DNA from: Chromatiales bacterium (ex Bugula neritina AB1)
Lineage (GTDB): Bacteria > Pseudomonadota > Gammaproteobacteria > Granulosicoccales > Granulosicoccaceae
Reading direction: 5' to 3'
NCBI GenBank assembly: GCA_001730015.1
Contig: MDLA01000049.1
Span: forward strand, 1-53,305
Length of the DNA: 53,305 bases
The position numbers were made by a program, and so were the translations under genes. Below the pieces are notes generated by a model. The model was given only the letters and a program-made list of their open reading frames with translations, made no database searches and was not told where the DNA came from. How positions within the stretch are numbered: position 1 is the stretch's first letter; the number at the start of each line of letters is the position of its first letter. Below, piece after piece: positions 37,100 to 46,237 of this stretch.

Positions 37100-38116
37100 A
37101 TGAAAAATTTTCCCGCCTGCCACACTGCCTTGTCCAATGTAAACCATTTGTTTATTGTATTGGCCGGCACCCCACAAACTACTGGCCGCAATCTATTCAG
37201 GCGTAGTTTATATCTGCTGATAAGCACTTCTCTATTTGCCTGCGCCACAAAAAATACGCCTCCTGAAGCTGTACCAACCAGCGTTCCTCCCAAGGTAACA
37301 TCAACGAAAATAGAGAAGCCGCAAGCTAGTACCAGAGACTCTCCGGTAACTACAGCACAGGATTACAACCAAACGCCACCAGCAGATTCAACAGCTGACA
37401 ATATCAGACAACCGGCTAAACCAATCGACCCGATCAGTGCAATAATTGCGCGCGCAGAACAGGGACATATAGATTCTCAGTTGCAATTGGGCCACGCTTT
37501 TGCAAAAGGCGACCGGGTAGAAAGAGACGCTGAAGCGGCCAAACTGTGGTTCGAGCTCGCCGCAGAACAAGGTAGTAACAAAGCGCAATTCGCACTTGGC
37601 AATCTTTATTTCACCGGCAACGGCGTTAAGCGGGACTATTCAAACGCAAGGGAATGGTGGCTTGAGTCCGCTGTGAACGGCAATCCGGACGCACAACAAA
37701 AACTGGGCTACCTCTACAGCGAAGGACTTGGCGTTAAACAAGACTTCAGAAAAGCAAAAAACTGGTATATAAAGGCTGCCGGCCTGGGCCACGCTGAAGC
37801 GCAAACCCTGCTGGGATCACTTCATCACGAAGGCAATCGCCTTCCAACAAACTACCCGGAAGCGATCAAGTGGTATTCCATGGCAGCACAACAGGGCCAC
37901 GCACACGCTCAGTACACACTTGCAACTTTGTATCACGATGGTCTTGGAACAGCCACTGACTACTTACAGTGTGCGGCGTGGGCGGAAACAGCAATTGCCA
38001 ACGGCTACACCGATAACCTGGGAGCACGGGATCTGTGTCGTGCACAACTCGATGAAAAAGCGCAGTTGAAAGCGACAGAACTCAGCATCAGATGGCGGCA
38101 GGAACAGACCCTATAG
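37100..38116 (+). CDS. Sel1-like repeat protein, probable lipoprotein
   Basis: A 338-residue exported protein. A hydrophobic segment and lipobox-like LFAC lie unusually deep (about residues 45-48), so the true start may be an internal TTG near codon 21; the second lipobox position (F) is atypical. A Pro/Thr-rich linker follows, then five Sel1 repeats (about 115-305) such as ALGNLYFTGNGVKRDYSNAR. Such solenoids bind partner proteins and are common in envelope and secretion regulators. It ends 18 bp from a convergent hydrolase gene. Confidence 0.75.
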   Translation: MKNFPACHTALSNVNHLFIVLAGTPQTTGRNLFRRSLYLLISTSLFACATKNTPPEAVPTSVPPKVTSTKIEKPQASTRDSPVTTAQDYNQTPPADSTADNIRQPAKPIDPISAIIARAEQGHIDSQLQLGHAFAKGDRVERDAEAAKLWFELAAEQGSNKAQFALGNLYFTGNGVKRDYSNAREWWLESAVNGNPDAQQKLGYLYSEGLGVKQDFRKAKNWYIKAAGLGHAEAQTLLGSLHHEGNRLPTNYPEAIKWYSMAAQQGHAHAQYTLATLYHDGLGTATDYLQCAAWAETAIANGYTDNLGARDLCRAQLDEKAQLKATELSIRWRQEQTL

Positions 38117-38134
38117 ATTAGCTGCAGAAACCAG

Positions 38135-39016
38135 TCAGAATTCTCTAATCGCTGCAAATATTCTATTACTGGTGGAATCGGGGAATTCCTGCATAAAGCA
38201 ATGTCCCCCCGGCACAATAGAATGCTTTATACGATTGTTTTTTATAGCCGCAATCCGCGCAGCCTTTTTCGCGAATGGGTAACTGTCCTCACCCATGAGC
38301 AGATGCGCGCTACCGGAAAAAGACGTTATTGCAGACCAGAGTCCATCCGGCAACGATGAAAAATAATGCGCTTCTAACTGTGGTGAGCAGGATAGTGTCA
38401 CGCCAGCTTGCTGCCGGTCTGTCAGCGCATAGCTGGTAAAGCTCTTTAATGCTTCGTCACTCCAGCCTTTATAGATCTTACGACCGTGCAAGTAGGCAAA
38501 AGCTGCCTCTCGGCTATCCCACACACATTTTCGTTTTAATGTCGGGGTGACAAACGGATGAACTCGCGCCGTTAGCCCAAACCACGATAGCAGGCGCATA
38601 CCTAGCAGCATCCTTTGGGGAAAAAGCACCGGATCCAGCAATACCAGACCACTAAACGCTCTGGGATGCCGACACGCAGTCAGCAATGCCAAAACACCAC
38701 CGAGACTGTGCCCGACTAAATATACTGGTGAGCTGCAACCGCCCAATAGCTTTTGCATTCCCTCATACATCATTTCAGCGGTGGTATTCCACCCCGGATA
38801 CGGGCTTGTCGCATCACTGCTGCCATGCCCGGGCAGATCGAGCATTAGCAGATCATATTCGCCGGCCAGAAGCCGTAACAGCGGAAAATAAGTGCCGGCG
38901 CTAAAACCGTTGCCATGCAAAAAAGTAATTACCGGCAGGCCACGGTTTTCTGTGCACCAACCGCGCAGGGTAAGACCGCTGTCGAGGGTCTGTTGCACCG
39001 GTTTAAAAGTCACCAT
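38135..39016 (-). CDS. Alpha/beta-fold hydrolase
   Basis: A serine hydrolase of 293 residues from ATG 39016, chosen because the longer frame (to 39127) would overlap tcdA while this start lies 13 bp after the tcdA stop. The oxyanion loop HGNGF is at 34-38, nucleophile S104 is in GHSLGG, the acid is probably in LLMGEDSYPF and the base is in VPGGHCFMQE. The fold resembles lipases, esterases and C-C hydrolases; the substrate is unknown. Confidence 0.82.
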   Translation of the reverse strand: MVTFKPVQQTLDSGLTLRGWCTENRGLPVITFLHGNGFSAGTYFPLLRLLAGEYDLLMLDLPGHGSSDATSPYPGWNTTAEMMYEGMQKLLGGCSSPVYLVGHSLGGVLALLTACRHPRAFSGLVLLDPVLFPQRMLLGMRLLSWFGLTARVHPFVTPTLKRKCVWDSREAAFAYLHGRKIYKGWSDEALKSFTSYALTDRQQAGVTLSCSPQLEAHYFSSLPDGLWSAITSFSGSAHLLMGEDSYPFAKKAARIAAIKNNRIKHSIVPGGHCFMQEFPDSTSNRIFAAIREF

Positions 39017-39029
39017 CAGGTCGGCCCTG

Positions 39030-39851
39030 CTAAATTCCAGCCAGCCGATCCATAACGCGTGAAGCCGCAACAAATCCGAATACGGCAGTGACGCTGACCA
39101 GTGAGCCATAGCCGGAATCACAATCAAGTGTCACTGATGCTACGCCGGGTTTCTGGTAGGAAGTCTCTCCATTGGGCTGAGGGTATCGTGACTGCTGCGA
39201 AGAAAAAACACACTCGACGCCGAACCGCCTGGCAGAATTTCTGGTCCATCCATAGTCCCGGCGCAGTTTACGCCTGACGTTCGCTGCCAGAGGATCGTTC
39301 CAGGTTTTGTTAAGGTCGGAAATCATGACCATTGTCGGATCAGTCCGGCCACCCGCCCCACCGACGGTTATCACCGGCAGACTATTACGTTTGCAGTGGC
39401 AGATAAGAGCGGCCTTGGCAGTGACAACGTCTATCGCATCGATAACGTAGTCAAACTGCTGATTGATGTATTTCTGAATGTTGTTCGGAACCAGCATATC
39501 GTCAATCGCTGTGCACTTGCAATCGGGGTGTATCCGCCGTACCCGCTCCGCCATTACTTCAACCTTGGAATGTTCCAAAGTTGTCGCATCAGCATGAATC
39601 TGTCGATTGATGTTGGTCAGAGCGATATCGTCGTGATCAATTAATGTGATGCTACCGATGCCGGTACGAGCGAGTGCTTCAACAATCCACGAGCCGACAC
39701 CACCGATTCCCACCACACAGACACGGGCGTCGCGCAGACGCTGAGCGCCTACCTCACCGTAAACGCGCCCAACAGCAGAGAACGGACTATTTTCACTATG
39801 GATGAGCATCTGCACCGAACTGCCAGCATGAGGGAAGATACCGGTAAACAC
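39030..39851 (-). CDS. tcdA: tRNA threonylcarbamoyladenosine dehydratase TcdA
   Basis: An E1-like ATP-dependent enzyme that cyclises t6A37 of tRNA to ct6A. Of 273 residues, the adenylation fold shows GIGGVGSWIVEALARTG and the IDHDDIALTNINRQ motif, with the late segment CDSGYGSLVSVTAVFG typical of the family (E. coli CsdL/TcdA). Partner CsdE/CsdA genes are not here. It is probably co-transcribed with the downstream hydrolase. Confidence 0.9.
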   Translation of the reverse strand: MFTGIFPHAGSSVQMLIHSENSPFSAVGRVYGEVGAQRLRDARVCVVGIGGVGSWIVEALARTGIGSITLIDHDDIALTNINRQIHADATTLEHSKVEVMAERVRRIHPDCKCTAIDDMLVPNNIQKYINQQFDYVIDAIDVVTAKAALICHCKRNSLPVITVGGAGGRTDPTMVMISDLNKTWNDPLAANVRRKLRRDYGWTRNSARRFGVECVFSSQQSRYPQPNGETSYQKPGVASVTLDCDSGYGSLVSVTAVFGFVAASRVMDRLAGI

Positions 39852-39932
39852 GAAGAATCAGCCACCTCACTGCCCTTACATTCGAACCTGCGAACATAAA
39901 ATAATCGCCCGACACAGCCGTCACAGCAACGC

Positions 39933-40565
39933 TCAGCGCGTACCGTAAATTCGATCACCGGCGTCGCCGAGGCCGGGAACTATATAGCTGTGGTCGTTCA
40001 GGTATTCATCAATGGCAGCTGTAAATATAGGAACATCAGGATGAGCCATATGAAATGCTTCAATTCCTTCCGGTGCTGCAAGCAGGCACAGAAATCGAAT
40101 ATTCTTCGCTCCGCCTTGCTTGAGGCGGGTTATGGCTGCGATTGATGAATTAGCTGTTGCCAGCATGGGGTCTACTGCAATAATGAGCCGTTGATCCAAC
40201 TCTGAGGGCATTTTGTAATAATATTCGACGGCTTCAAGGGTTTCAGGATGACGATACAACCCGATATGCCCTACTCGAGCTGAGGGAATCAGTTCCAGTA
40301 TCCCTTCCAGCAAACCATTACCCGCCCTGAGAATTGACACGAGACAAAGCTTTTTGCCCGCCAGTGCCGGCGCCATCATCCTGGTCAGCGGAGTTTCAAT
40401 TTCAATGTCTTCCACTGGTAGATCGCGAGTTACTTCGTACGCTAGAAGATGACTTATTTCTTTTAGCAATGACCGGAAAGTTGAGGAAGACGCCTCTGTG
40501 CGCCTCATTAACGTTAATTTATGTTGAATAAGCGGGTGATCAACGACGGTTACGGGGGCTGCCAT
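39933..40565 (-). CDS. upp: Uracil phosphoribosyltransferase
   Basis: Salvages uracil to UMP with PRPP. The 210 residues match the family start [14 protein letters not shown], the SILRAGNGL segment and the C-terminal uracil-binding [13 protein letters not shown]. The PRPP loop reads [11 protein letters not shown] (131-141) where most enzymes have ATGGS and the rhizobial subgroup, as I recall it, ATGNSS; the first glycine is thus Ala138. The whole protein looks closer to the alphaproteobacterial subgroup than to Pseudomonas Upp. Confidence 0.93.
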   Translation of the reverse strand: MAAPVTVVDHPLIQHKLTLMRRTEASSSTFRSLLKEISHLLAYEVTRDLPVEDIEIETPLTRMMAPALAGKKLCLVSILRAGNGLLEGILELIPSARVGHIGLYRHPETLEAVEYYYKMPSELDQRLIIAVDPMLATANSSIAAITRLKQGGAKNIRFLCLLAAPEGIEAFHMAHPDVPIFTAAIDEYLNDHSYIVPGLGDAGDRIYGTR

Positions 40566-40696
40566 TACGATGAATGCTCCAGATATTAAATTGAAGGGCT
40601 ATGCGCAATTCTAACCTGTATGCCGGAATATCACCTCCTATTGGCACGACACACTAATCCAGCCACGCGCAGCCTCATTGTCACTACTCTAACCAG

Positions 40697-41938
40697 CTAG
40701 TACCGCGGCAACTGCGGCCTCAATTCACCAAATGGTTCGCCGGGATAAAAAATGGGGCGATCAGAAATATAGTCGCCAACCCGGGTATAATCCACGGTGA
40801 CAGCAGCGGCACCAATAGCCGCCGCTGCGCAAAGACCGGCAATAGCAATTTTTACAACACTATATGGCCGTTCTCCACGTGTCTTACCGTTGCGACCGTT
40901 CACCACAAAACGGTAGGTTTTGCCGCGAAAACTAAACGCTGCAGTCCACAACGGCAGCAATACGTGCTTAAACGTCGTATCACTGTGTTTTGTATGCAAA
41001 CGCTGGATACGCTGATGATCGCCGCCGATTGAGCGGCAGACATCAGAGCGAATGATCTTGCGCATGATATTCTGCGCGTGGCCAAAACCCTCATCCAGCG
41101 CTACCTGATAAACTTCACTCTGGAATCCACTCAAGTAATCTTCAGTGTAAGGAACCAGATTCTCCAGATCCCACGGTTCCAGCCAATCCGTTATTTTGCG
41201 AGGTAAAGTTCGCGTGGCACCGATCAGCAAATCGTCGAAATGTCGATCGGTATGACCTTGCACATTAGTCCACTTTACTTTCGGCACCATCCTTGTGCGC
41301 GTCGTGCGACGGCCGTTTACGACCGCAGAATATTTCTGCTGAACGTAGTAGATATCGCCGCGTTGGCCGGAGTAACCGGTGTAGGTATCGCTATCGTACG
41401 TCCAGTACGGAATATAGACACCGTTAAGACCGTGCTCTTCACGCGCGTAGTGCTTTAATTTCGACGGTGCAAACCAGCGACCTGCAATCCATTTCTTATA
41501 GGATTCCTGAGCTTCCCTGGCAGTTATAGAAAACGGCAGTAAAGCTTGCGGTGAAAATTCATGCACATCTCCGGTACTGGTGACAACACTCGTGCCGCAA
41601 AACGGACAATCACTGGAATGCAAATGAGCATCAAGATCGAACTGAGCCGCACAATTGGGGCACTTGAGAACGCTTTCCGTCGTTCCTCTCTTACGCGTTT
41701 TTTCCAGCTGCTCCAGCCCACGTGGTAAATCGATCTCCAGGATTTCAGCATCAGGGAGTTCAATTTCATTACGTTGTCCGCAATGGCCGCATTGCATTGC
41801 ATCTGTGCCGACCGCATAAGTCAGTACACCACCACAGTTTCCGCACGGAAAACGAGTTTCGTTTACCGCCGTCGGTGCTGCCACGGGTGAGACAGTCTGA
41901 TCCGGTTTAAACAGATTACTATGTAAATTGCTATTCAA
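40697..41938 (-). CDS. Double zinc-ribbon protein with C-terminal membrane helix
   Basis: A 413-residue protein with two zinc ribbons: C32/C35/C50/C53 and C93/C96/C111/C114. A large beta-rich domain with YIPYWTYDSDTYTGYSG follows, and a transmembrane helix (about 365-387) lies near the C-terminus. Such proteins are often mislabelled as primosomal N'-like helicases, but no helicase motif is present. They recur beside TelA and SPFH genes. It ends the leftward XpaC-TelA-SPFH cluster, 189 bp after the SPFH gene. Role unknown; tail-anchored with cytoplasmic ribbons is likely. Confidence 0.8.
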   Translation of the reverse strand: MNSNLHSNLFKPDQTVSPVAAPTAVNETRFPCGNCGGVLTYAVGTDAMQCGHCGQRNEIELPDAEILEIDLPRGLEQLEKTRKRGTTESVLKCPNCAAQFDLDAHLHSSDCPFCGTSVVTSTGDVHEFSPQALLPFSITAREAQESYKKWIAGRWFAPSKLKHYAREEHGLNGVYIPYWTYDSDTYTGYSGQRGDIYYVQQKYSAVVNGRRTTRTRMVPKVKWTNVQGHTDRHFDDLLIGATRTLPRKITDWLEPWDLENLVPYTEDYLSGFQSEVYQVALDEGFGHAQNIMRKIIRSDVCRSIGGDHQRIQRLHTKHSDTTFKHVLLPLWTAAFSFRGKTYRFVVNGRNGKTRGERPYSVVKIAIAGLCAAAAIGAAAVTVDYTRVGDYISDRPIFYPGEPFGELRPQLPRY

Positions 41939-42127
41939 CAGATCTTCTACAGCCTGGAAACCTGGAGCCCGTCCGGGAACGGGATTGTCTCGAATGTGTG
42001 CGATTTTAACTCAACTATTTCGATCGATTGAGGTGAACAGATACTCCTGTTCGCCCAAATCGATCCAAACAACCAGCCAGAAGATCGCAACAGCGGCAGA
42101 TCAATTATTCTGGTACAGATAGTAGTA

Positions 42128-43261
42128 CTAACCGCGCGGCAACGGCGGTGGCGTACTCCTGCTGAAAAGCTCTGCAAGAGCGGCCTGCTCTCCAGCGGGC
42201 GCCCAGTCATCCATGCCGGAAGCCCAGACCAGCGAGTCTCGAGTCAGCGTACCATTAGCAAGGTACTGTTCGAGTCCATCTATTTCAAAGGGACCAATTG
42301 CCTCTCCATCAACCGCAAGATGGTATTTCTTTGATGCCGGAAGTGGCGGTGGCAATGCTGCCGATGCATTTGCGCTTGTCACTTCCGCCGAGGGACTACT
42401 GGACCCCGGCTGCATACTATTTGCCATTTGGTGACCCATCGCCAGGCCGGCCCCCATACCGATACCAGCACCGGCTGCGCCTCCCGGGTTCTCAGCGCCC
42501 GCTTCCAGCGCAACACCAGTCTGATACTGCATGTATTTGTCAAGATTACCAACCATACCCGCACTGGTTCGCTTATCCAGCGCTTCCTCTACCGCCGGTG
42601 GTACCGATATGTTCTCTACGAGCAGGCGTGTTAGCTCCAGACCGTATTCCCCGAACTCCGGAGAAATACGATCAATGATCACATCACCCAATTGCTCATA
42701 GTTTGCCGCCATATCAAGAACAGGTATTCCGGAAGCACCTACGGCAGAAGAAAATCGTGAGGTAATCAGGTTTCGCAACTGGTTACTGATTTCATCGACC
42801 TGAAAATTACCGTCGGTTCCTACAATTTCACGCATGAATTTCAACGGATCCGCCACTTTTACTGCATAAGTTCCAAACGCACGTACTCTGGCTGCCCCGA
42901 ATTCCGGATCGCGCATCATCAGCGGGTTTTTGGTTCCCCACTTCAAATCAACAAAGCGACGTGTACTGATGAAGTACACCTCAGCCTTGAACGGGCTGCT
43001 AAAGGCATGATCCCAACTTAGCGCCGTGGATAAAATCGGCAGATTACGCGTTTCGAGCTCATACATCCCAGGGCTCAGTACATCGGCGACCTCGCCTTCA
43101 TTTACAAACACAGCCGCCTGCCCCTCCCGCACCGTCAGCTTGGCTCCATACTTTATTTCATTGCCGTAGCGCTCGAAGCGATACACCATTGTATCGTTGG
43201 TATCATCTGTCCATTCAATGACATCAACGAATTCCCCGAACAGCTTGTCAAACAATCCCAT
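42128..43261 (-). CDS. SPFH-domain protein with C-terminal GYF-2-like domain
   Basis: A 377-residue protein of the COG4260/YdjI-like SPFH group. The start ATG 43261 follows the TelA stop by one base and is preceded by GGAG inside telA; a longer TTG start at 43309 lacks family support. Residues 1-210 form the SPFH core (MGLFDKLFGEFVDVIEW ... RFVDLKWGTKNP). A Gly/Ala/Met-rich linker leads to a GYF-2-like module (about 315-365, with GPFEIDGL and SLVWASGMDDW). SPFH proteins form membrane-bound oligomeric scaffolds; the GYF-2 end may recruit proline-rich ligands. Confidence 0.84.
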   Translation of the reverse strand: MGLFDKLFGEFVDVIEWTDDTNDTMVYRFERYGNEIKYGAKLTVREGQAAVFVNEGEVADVLSPGMYELETRNLPILSTALSWDHAFSSPFKAEVYFISTRRFVDLKWGTKNPLMMRDPEFGAARVRAFGTYAVKVADPLKFMREIVGTDGNFQVDEISNQLRNLITSRFSSAVGASGIPVLDMAANYEQLGDVIIDRISPEFGEYGLELTRLLVENISVPPAVEEALDKRTSAGMVGNLDKYMQYQTGVALEAGAENPGGAAGAGIGMGAGLAMGHQMANSMQPGSSSPSAEVTSANASAALPPPLPASKKYHLAVDGEAIGPFEIDGLEQYLANGTLTRDSLVWASGMDDWAPAGEQAALAELFSRSTPPPLPRG

Positions 43262-43262
43262 C

Positions 43263-44429
43263 TTAGGCTCCTGCGGCAACGTCGCGCTGGTGAGAACTTG
43301 CCGACGCAAGTTTTGATTTCAATTCAGACTCCAGTTCTTCGAGTGTGCGCTCCGCGTCGCGTCGCTTGCGCTTGCCTTCATCAGCAATCTGCAGACTTTC
43401 TTCAATCGTTGCGATAAGATTTTCATTGGCTCGCTTTACCGCTTCTATATCAAACACGCCACGCTCCACCTGTTCGCGTACTTCGCGATTGGCGGTACGC
43501 AGAGTCTCGGCATTTTTTTCGAGTAGATCATTCGTCAGGTCAGTTGCGGCCTTAACGCTTTTCGCAGCTTCCTGAGAGCGGAACACAGTAACTGCCTGTG
43601 CCAGTTGCTGTCGCCATAAGGGAACGGTATTCACCAGCGTGGAGCTGATTTTAGACACCAGTCCTTTATCGTTTTCCTGAACCATCCGGATACTGGGCAG
43701 ACTCTGCATTGCGACCTGTCGGGTGAGCATTAAATCGTGAATTCTGCGTTCCAGATCATCACGGGCACTGCGCATATCCCGCAGTTCCTGCGCTTTTAAT
43801 ACGTCATCGGTTTGCTGCACCTCTTCCGCTAACGCGGGCAGCAGTGTCTGATCGAGACCTTTTAGTTTTTCCTCACCCGCTGCAATATAGAGTTCCAGTG
43901 AATGATAGTAATCTAGATTCGCATCGTACAGACGGTCAAGACCGGCAATGTCCGTCAGCAACTTTGTCTTATGATCTTCGAGGTTATCGGTAATGGTATC
44001 AATTTGACGGCGAACACCCTCGTATTCCTGGATAAACTGCACAACCGGGCGCGCTCTTCCGAAAAGCCTTGCCCAGAAACCACGTTTTTTTGTAGGGTCC
44101 AGACCCGCTACATCAAAACCGCGCAACACTGTTACCATGTTATTCAGATCCTGACCTGCAGGGCCAACATCTTTATTGCGCACGCCCTCAAGCATATTGT
44201 CACTGATTGTTGTCAGTCGTTCCTGCGCCTTACTGCCATAAAACAATATACTATTTGTGTCGCTGAGGTTGATGTCGTTCATCAACTCGGCAATTCGAGC
44301 CTGATCATCCGTGCTTGCTGTTTCCATTGTTACCAACTCATGCTTGAGATCTGGTGCCAGCATGGCATCAAGCTTCTCTACCTCTTCTTTTAATGATGCG
44401 TCTACTGTATCGACTTTTACATCCGACAT
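43263..44429 (-). CDS. telA: Toxic anion resistance protein TelA family
   Basis: A 388-residue, almost entirely helical cytoplasmic protein of the TelA family (PF05816): AQERLTTISDNMLEGVRNKD, the FDVAGLDPTKKRGFW segment, KISSTLVNTVPLWRQQL and AVKRANENLIATIEE are typical. TelA was first tied to tellurite resistance and belongs to Ter-associated stress systems; its biochemical role is not established. It lies 54 bp after the XpaC-like gene and abuts the SPFH gene. Confidence 0.9.
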   Translation of the reverse strand: MSDVKVDTVDASLKEEVEKLDAMLAPDLKHELVTMETASTDDQARIAELMNDINLSDTNSILFYGSKAQERLTTISDNMLEGVRNKDVGPAGQDLNNMVTVLRGFDVAGLDPTKKRGFWARLFGRARPVVQFIQEYEGVRRQIDTITDNLEDHKTKLLTDIAGLDRLYDANLDYYHSLELYIAAGEEKLKGLDQTLLPALAEEVQQTDDVLKAQELRDMRSARDDLERRIHDLMLTRQVAMQSLPSIRMVQENDKGLVSKISSTLVNTVPLWRQQLAQAVTVFRSQEAAKSVKAATDLTNDLLEKNAETLRTANREVREQVERGVFDIEAVKRANENLIATIEESLQIADEGKRKRRDAERTLEELESELKSKLASASSHQRDVAAGA

Positions 44430-44483
44430 TATTCAACTCTCCCCAGGAGGTCATTGGCTGCATACGCAGCGTGGTTCACGGGT

Positions 44484-45338
44484 TCAAACACCCTCTTTTT
44501 CCAACTGTAACTGCAGCACTTCAATCTGCACGTCGAGCTCGGTCAGGTTATTTTCCAGAAGCTTTTGCTTCTGCTCACCAATAACCGTTTCAATTGTTGT
44601 CAGCACACTACGAAAACTTTTATCCAGCTCTTCGGTATCACCCTGTGTGTGAGTATCCGCATAACCTTCGGTAACCCGCTGCGCACCGTCGAGATAGACC
44701 TTTAAAAATTTTCGCGCACGGCGAAGATCACGGGGATCTTCCTCTACAATTGCCATGATTTCACGCACGCCAGAAACTATAGAGCGCAATCGATCTTTCA
44801 ACTCGACGTTATGTATACGTGAACGCGCTGCCTCAATAGCCAGAATTTTAGCTTCAGCCTCTTCCAGAATTTCCAGAACCTCTTCCGCGGAAACTCCTAT
44901 TGCCGGCATTTCGGGAGCACTTCGTGACGGATCGGTACCATAAACCATGACAACACCTGCCAGCGCGCCTAAAGCGAGCAGAAAGCTGTTGACCAATTTG
45001 ATTTCTGCACCCAGATTTGCACCGATCAGAATACCCGCACCGAGCACTACAGCGCCCAGTGCCTTGTAGGGTATTGCGCTGCTGCGCCGAACAATTTTAC
45101 GTCGGCGGGCTTCAAACTCTATGTCCAGCCCTTTACGCACCAGGGTTGCTGCAATCATTGATAACGCAAAACCGGCCGCATACCCCAATGCACTGACAAC
45201 ATCACCAAACGCATTCACACAGGCGAGAATGAGCATTGGCATCGGCAGTAGAAACAGCAAAAAAGCACGCGATCGCCGCAGCTTTGCAGTCGGCTCCGGA
45301 CCGAGCTTCCTGGCACCCCCGCGTGGGAGGTTACTCAC
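44484..45338 (-). CDS. XpaC-like membrane protein with coiled-coil tail
   Basis: A 284-residue protein of the 5-bromo-4-chloroindolyl phosphate hydrolysis (XpaC) family, which despite its name has no demonstrated hydrolase motif. Four transmembrane helices (about 25-45, 47-67, 93-113, 115-134) precede a long acidic coiled coil (150-284). The start is GTG 45338, and GTGA overlaps the stop of the 40-residue ORF upstream, so translation is coupled. XpaC and TelA genes travel together in many bacteria. Confidence 0.82.
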   Translation of the reverse strand: MSNLPRGGARKLGPEPTAKLRRSRAFLLFLLPMPMLILACVNAFGDVVSALGYAAGFALSMIAATLVRKGLDIEFEARRRKIVRRSSAIPYKALGAVVLGAGILIGANLGAEIKLVNSFLLALGALAGVVMVYGTDPSRSAPEMPAIGVSAEEVLEILEEAEAKILAIEAARSRIHNVELKDRLRSIVSGVREIMAIVEEDPRDLRRARKFLKVYLDGAQRVTEGYADTHTQGDTEELDKSFRSVLTTIETVIGEQKQKLLENNLTELDVQIEVLQLQLEKEGV

Positions 45339-45457
45339 CGGGTTTTCTCCAGGGTGCTGTCTCCCTGTATCGTATTAATGACGCCGACACACGACACTCC
45401 ACAAATGGTATAAACCAGAATCACCAGTCCAATCATTTTTTTCAATTTTCCAGGCAT
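45335..45457 (-). CDS. 40-residue single-pass membrane peptide, coupled to XpaC-like gene
   Basis: An uncalled small gene: ATG at 45457, 40 codons, TGA at 45335-45337. A basic start (MPGKLKKM) leads into one transmembrane helix (about 8-28, MIGLVILVYTICGV), then a short polar tail ending STLEKTR. Its stop overlaps the XpaC-like GTG start as GTGA, the hallmark of translational coupling, and AAAGAAG lies upstream. Function unknown; it looks like the first gene of the cluster. A cysteine pair (C19, C23) lies in the helix. Confidence 0.6.
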   Translation of the reverse strand: MPGKLKKMIGLVILVYTICGVSCVGVINTIQGDSTLEKTR

Positions 45458-45583
45458 CGGTATCTTCTTTGATCAAACCTCAACTGATTAAGGCTAAATA
45501 TCCATTTTTCAAGCATTTGCAAGAAAGAACCTGGCTCACGAGCGATTAGTGTCCACCAGCCAGACCCGACAACTTTAACAGAT

Positions 45584-46237
45584 TTACTTCTCCCCTATAG
45601 GTAAAACCCGGTAAACAGATTCCGCTAGCGTTGACAGACCCCGGCGTTCCATGCTCGATCTTTCACTGTACATAACATGTATTTCATAATTGTTTTCATA
45701 GTGCTGGCGAACTTCGGTTTCGGGCACCGAAAACGGCGGCCCCTCCATAGCCGCTTGATCGTAATGCATAGCAATTGTGAATATTGCAGCTTTGGGCGGA
45801 AGTATTGTCTGCAAATGGTCAACATATTTACACCGCATCTCAGGTGCAAGCGCCACCAGCGCAGCTCGATCGTAAACCCGCGTTACCGCTGCGAGCTGAT
45901 CAGCACTTAATGAGAAAAAATCACCACCATAGAGCGTGTAGCCGGATGCACTGAAAATTGTAAAGTCTGCAGTAACGGTTTTGCTGTACTCGAATCCGGA
46001 CTGATCGCAAAAATCCTGTATCGCTGTGACGCTCAAATCGACACCAATCACATGGTGTCCGAATTGATTAAGCCAGTTTAGATCGGGGCTGCGTCCGCAC
46101 AGAGGCACAAAAACGGTCTCTTCCGGCCTGGCACCGAATTTCGACCAATAATCCTGCAGCATCTGGTTAGCGGAATTCTGCTGCCAGCCCGGTTGGTCAT
46201 TTCTGGCCCAGGCATTATGCCAAAATGAATGATCCAT
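45584..46237 (-). CDS. tpm: Thiopurine S-methyltransferase (TPMT/Tmp family)
   Basis: A SAM-dependent methyltransferase of 217 residues: MDHSFWHNAWARNDQPGW, the VFVPLCGRSPDLNWL motif, GVDLSVTAI and the SAM-binding GDFF segment are diagnostic, with GPPFSVP near the C-terminus. Bacterial TPMTs methylate thiopurines and, in Pseudomonas, tellurite and selenite to volatile forms. It lies just upstream of the TelA cluster on the same strand (about 125 bp before the small coupled ORF), which fits a shared role against toxic oxyanions. Confidence 0.9.
   Translation of the reverse strand: MDHSFWHNAWARNDQPGWQQNSANQMLQDYWSKFGARPEETVFVPLCGRSPDLNWLNQFGHHVIGVDLSVTAIQDFCDQSGFEYSKTVTADFTIFSASGYTLYGGDFFSLSADQLAAVTRVYDRAALVALAPEMRCKYVDHLQTILPPKAAIFTIAMHYDQAAMEGPPFSVPETEVRQHYENNYEIHVMYSERSSMERRGLSTLAESVYRVLPIGEK

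Noticed and set aside
40697..41938. Primosomal N' helicase assignment for the zinc-ribbon protein
   Set aside because: No Walker or helicase motifs are present; only the cysteine ribbons resemble PriA.
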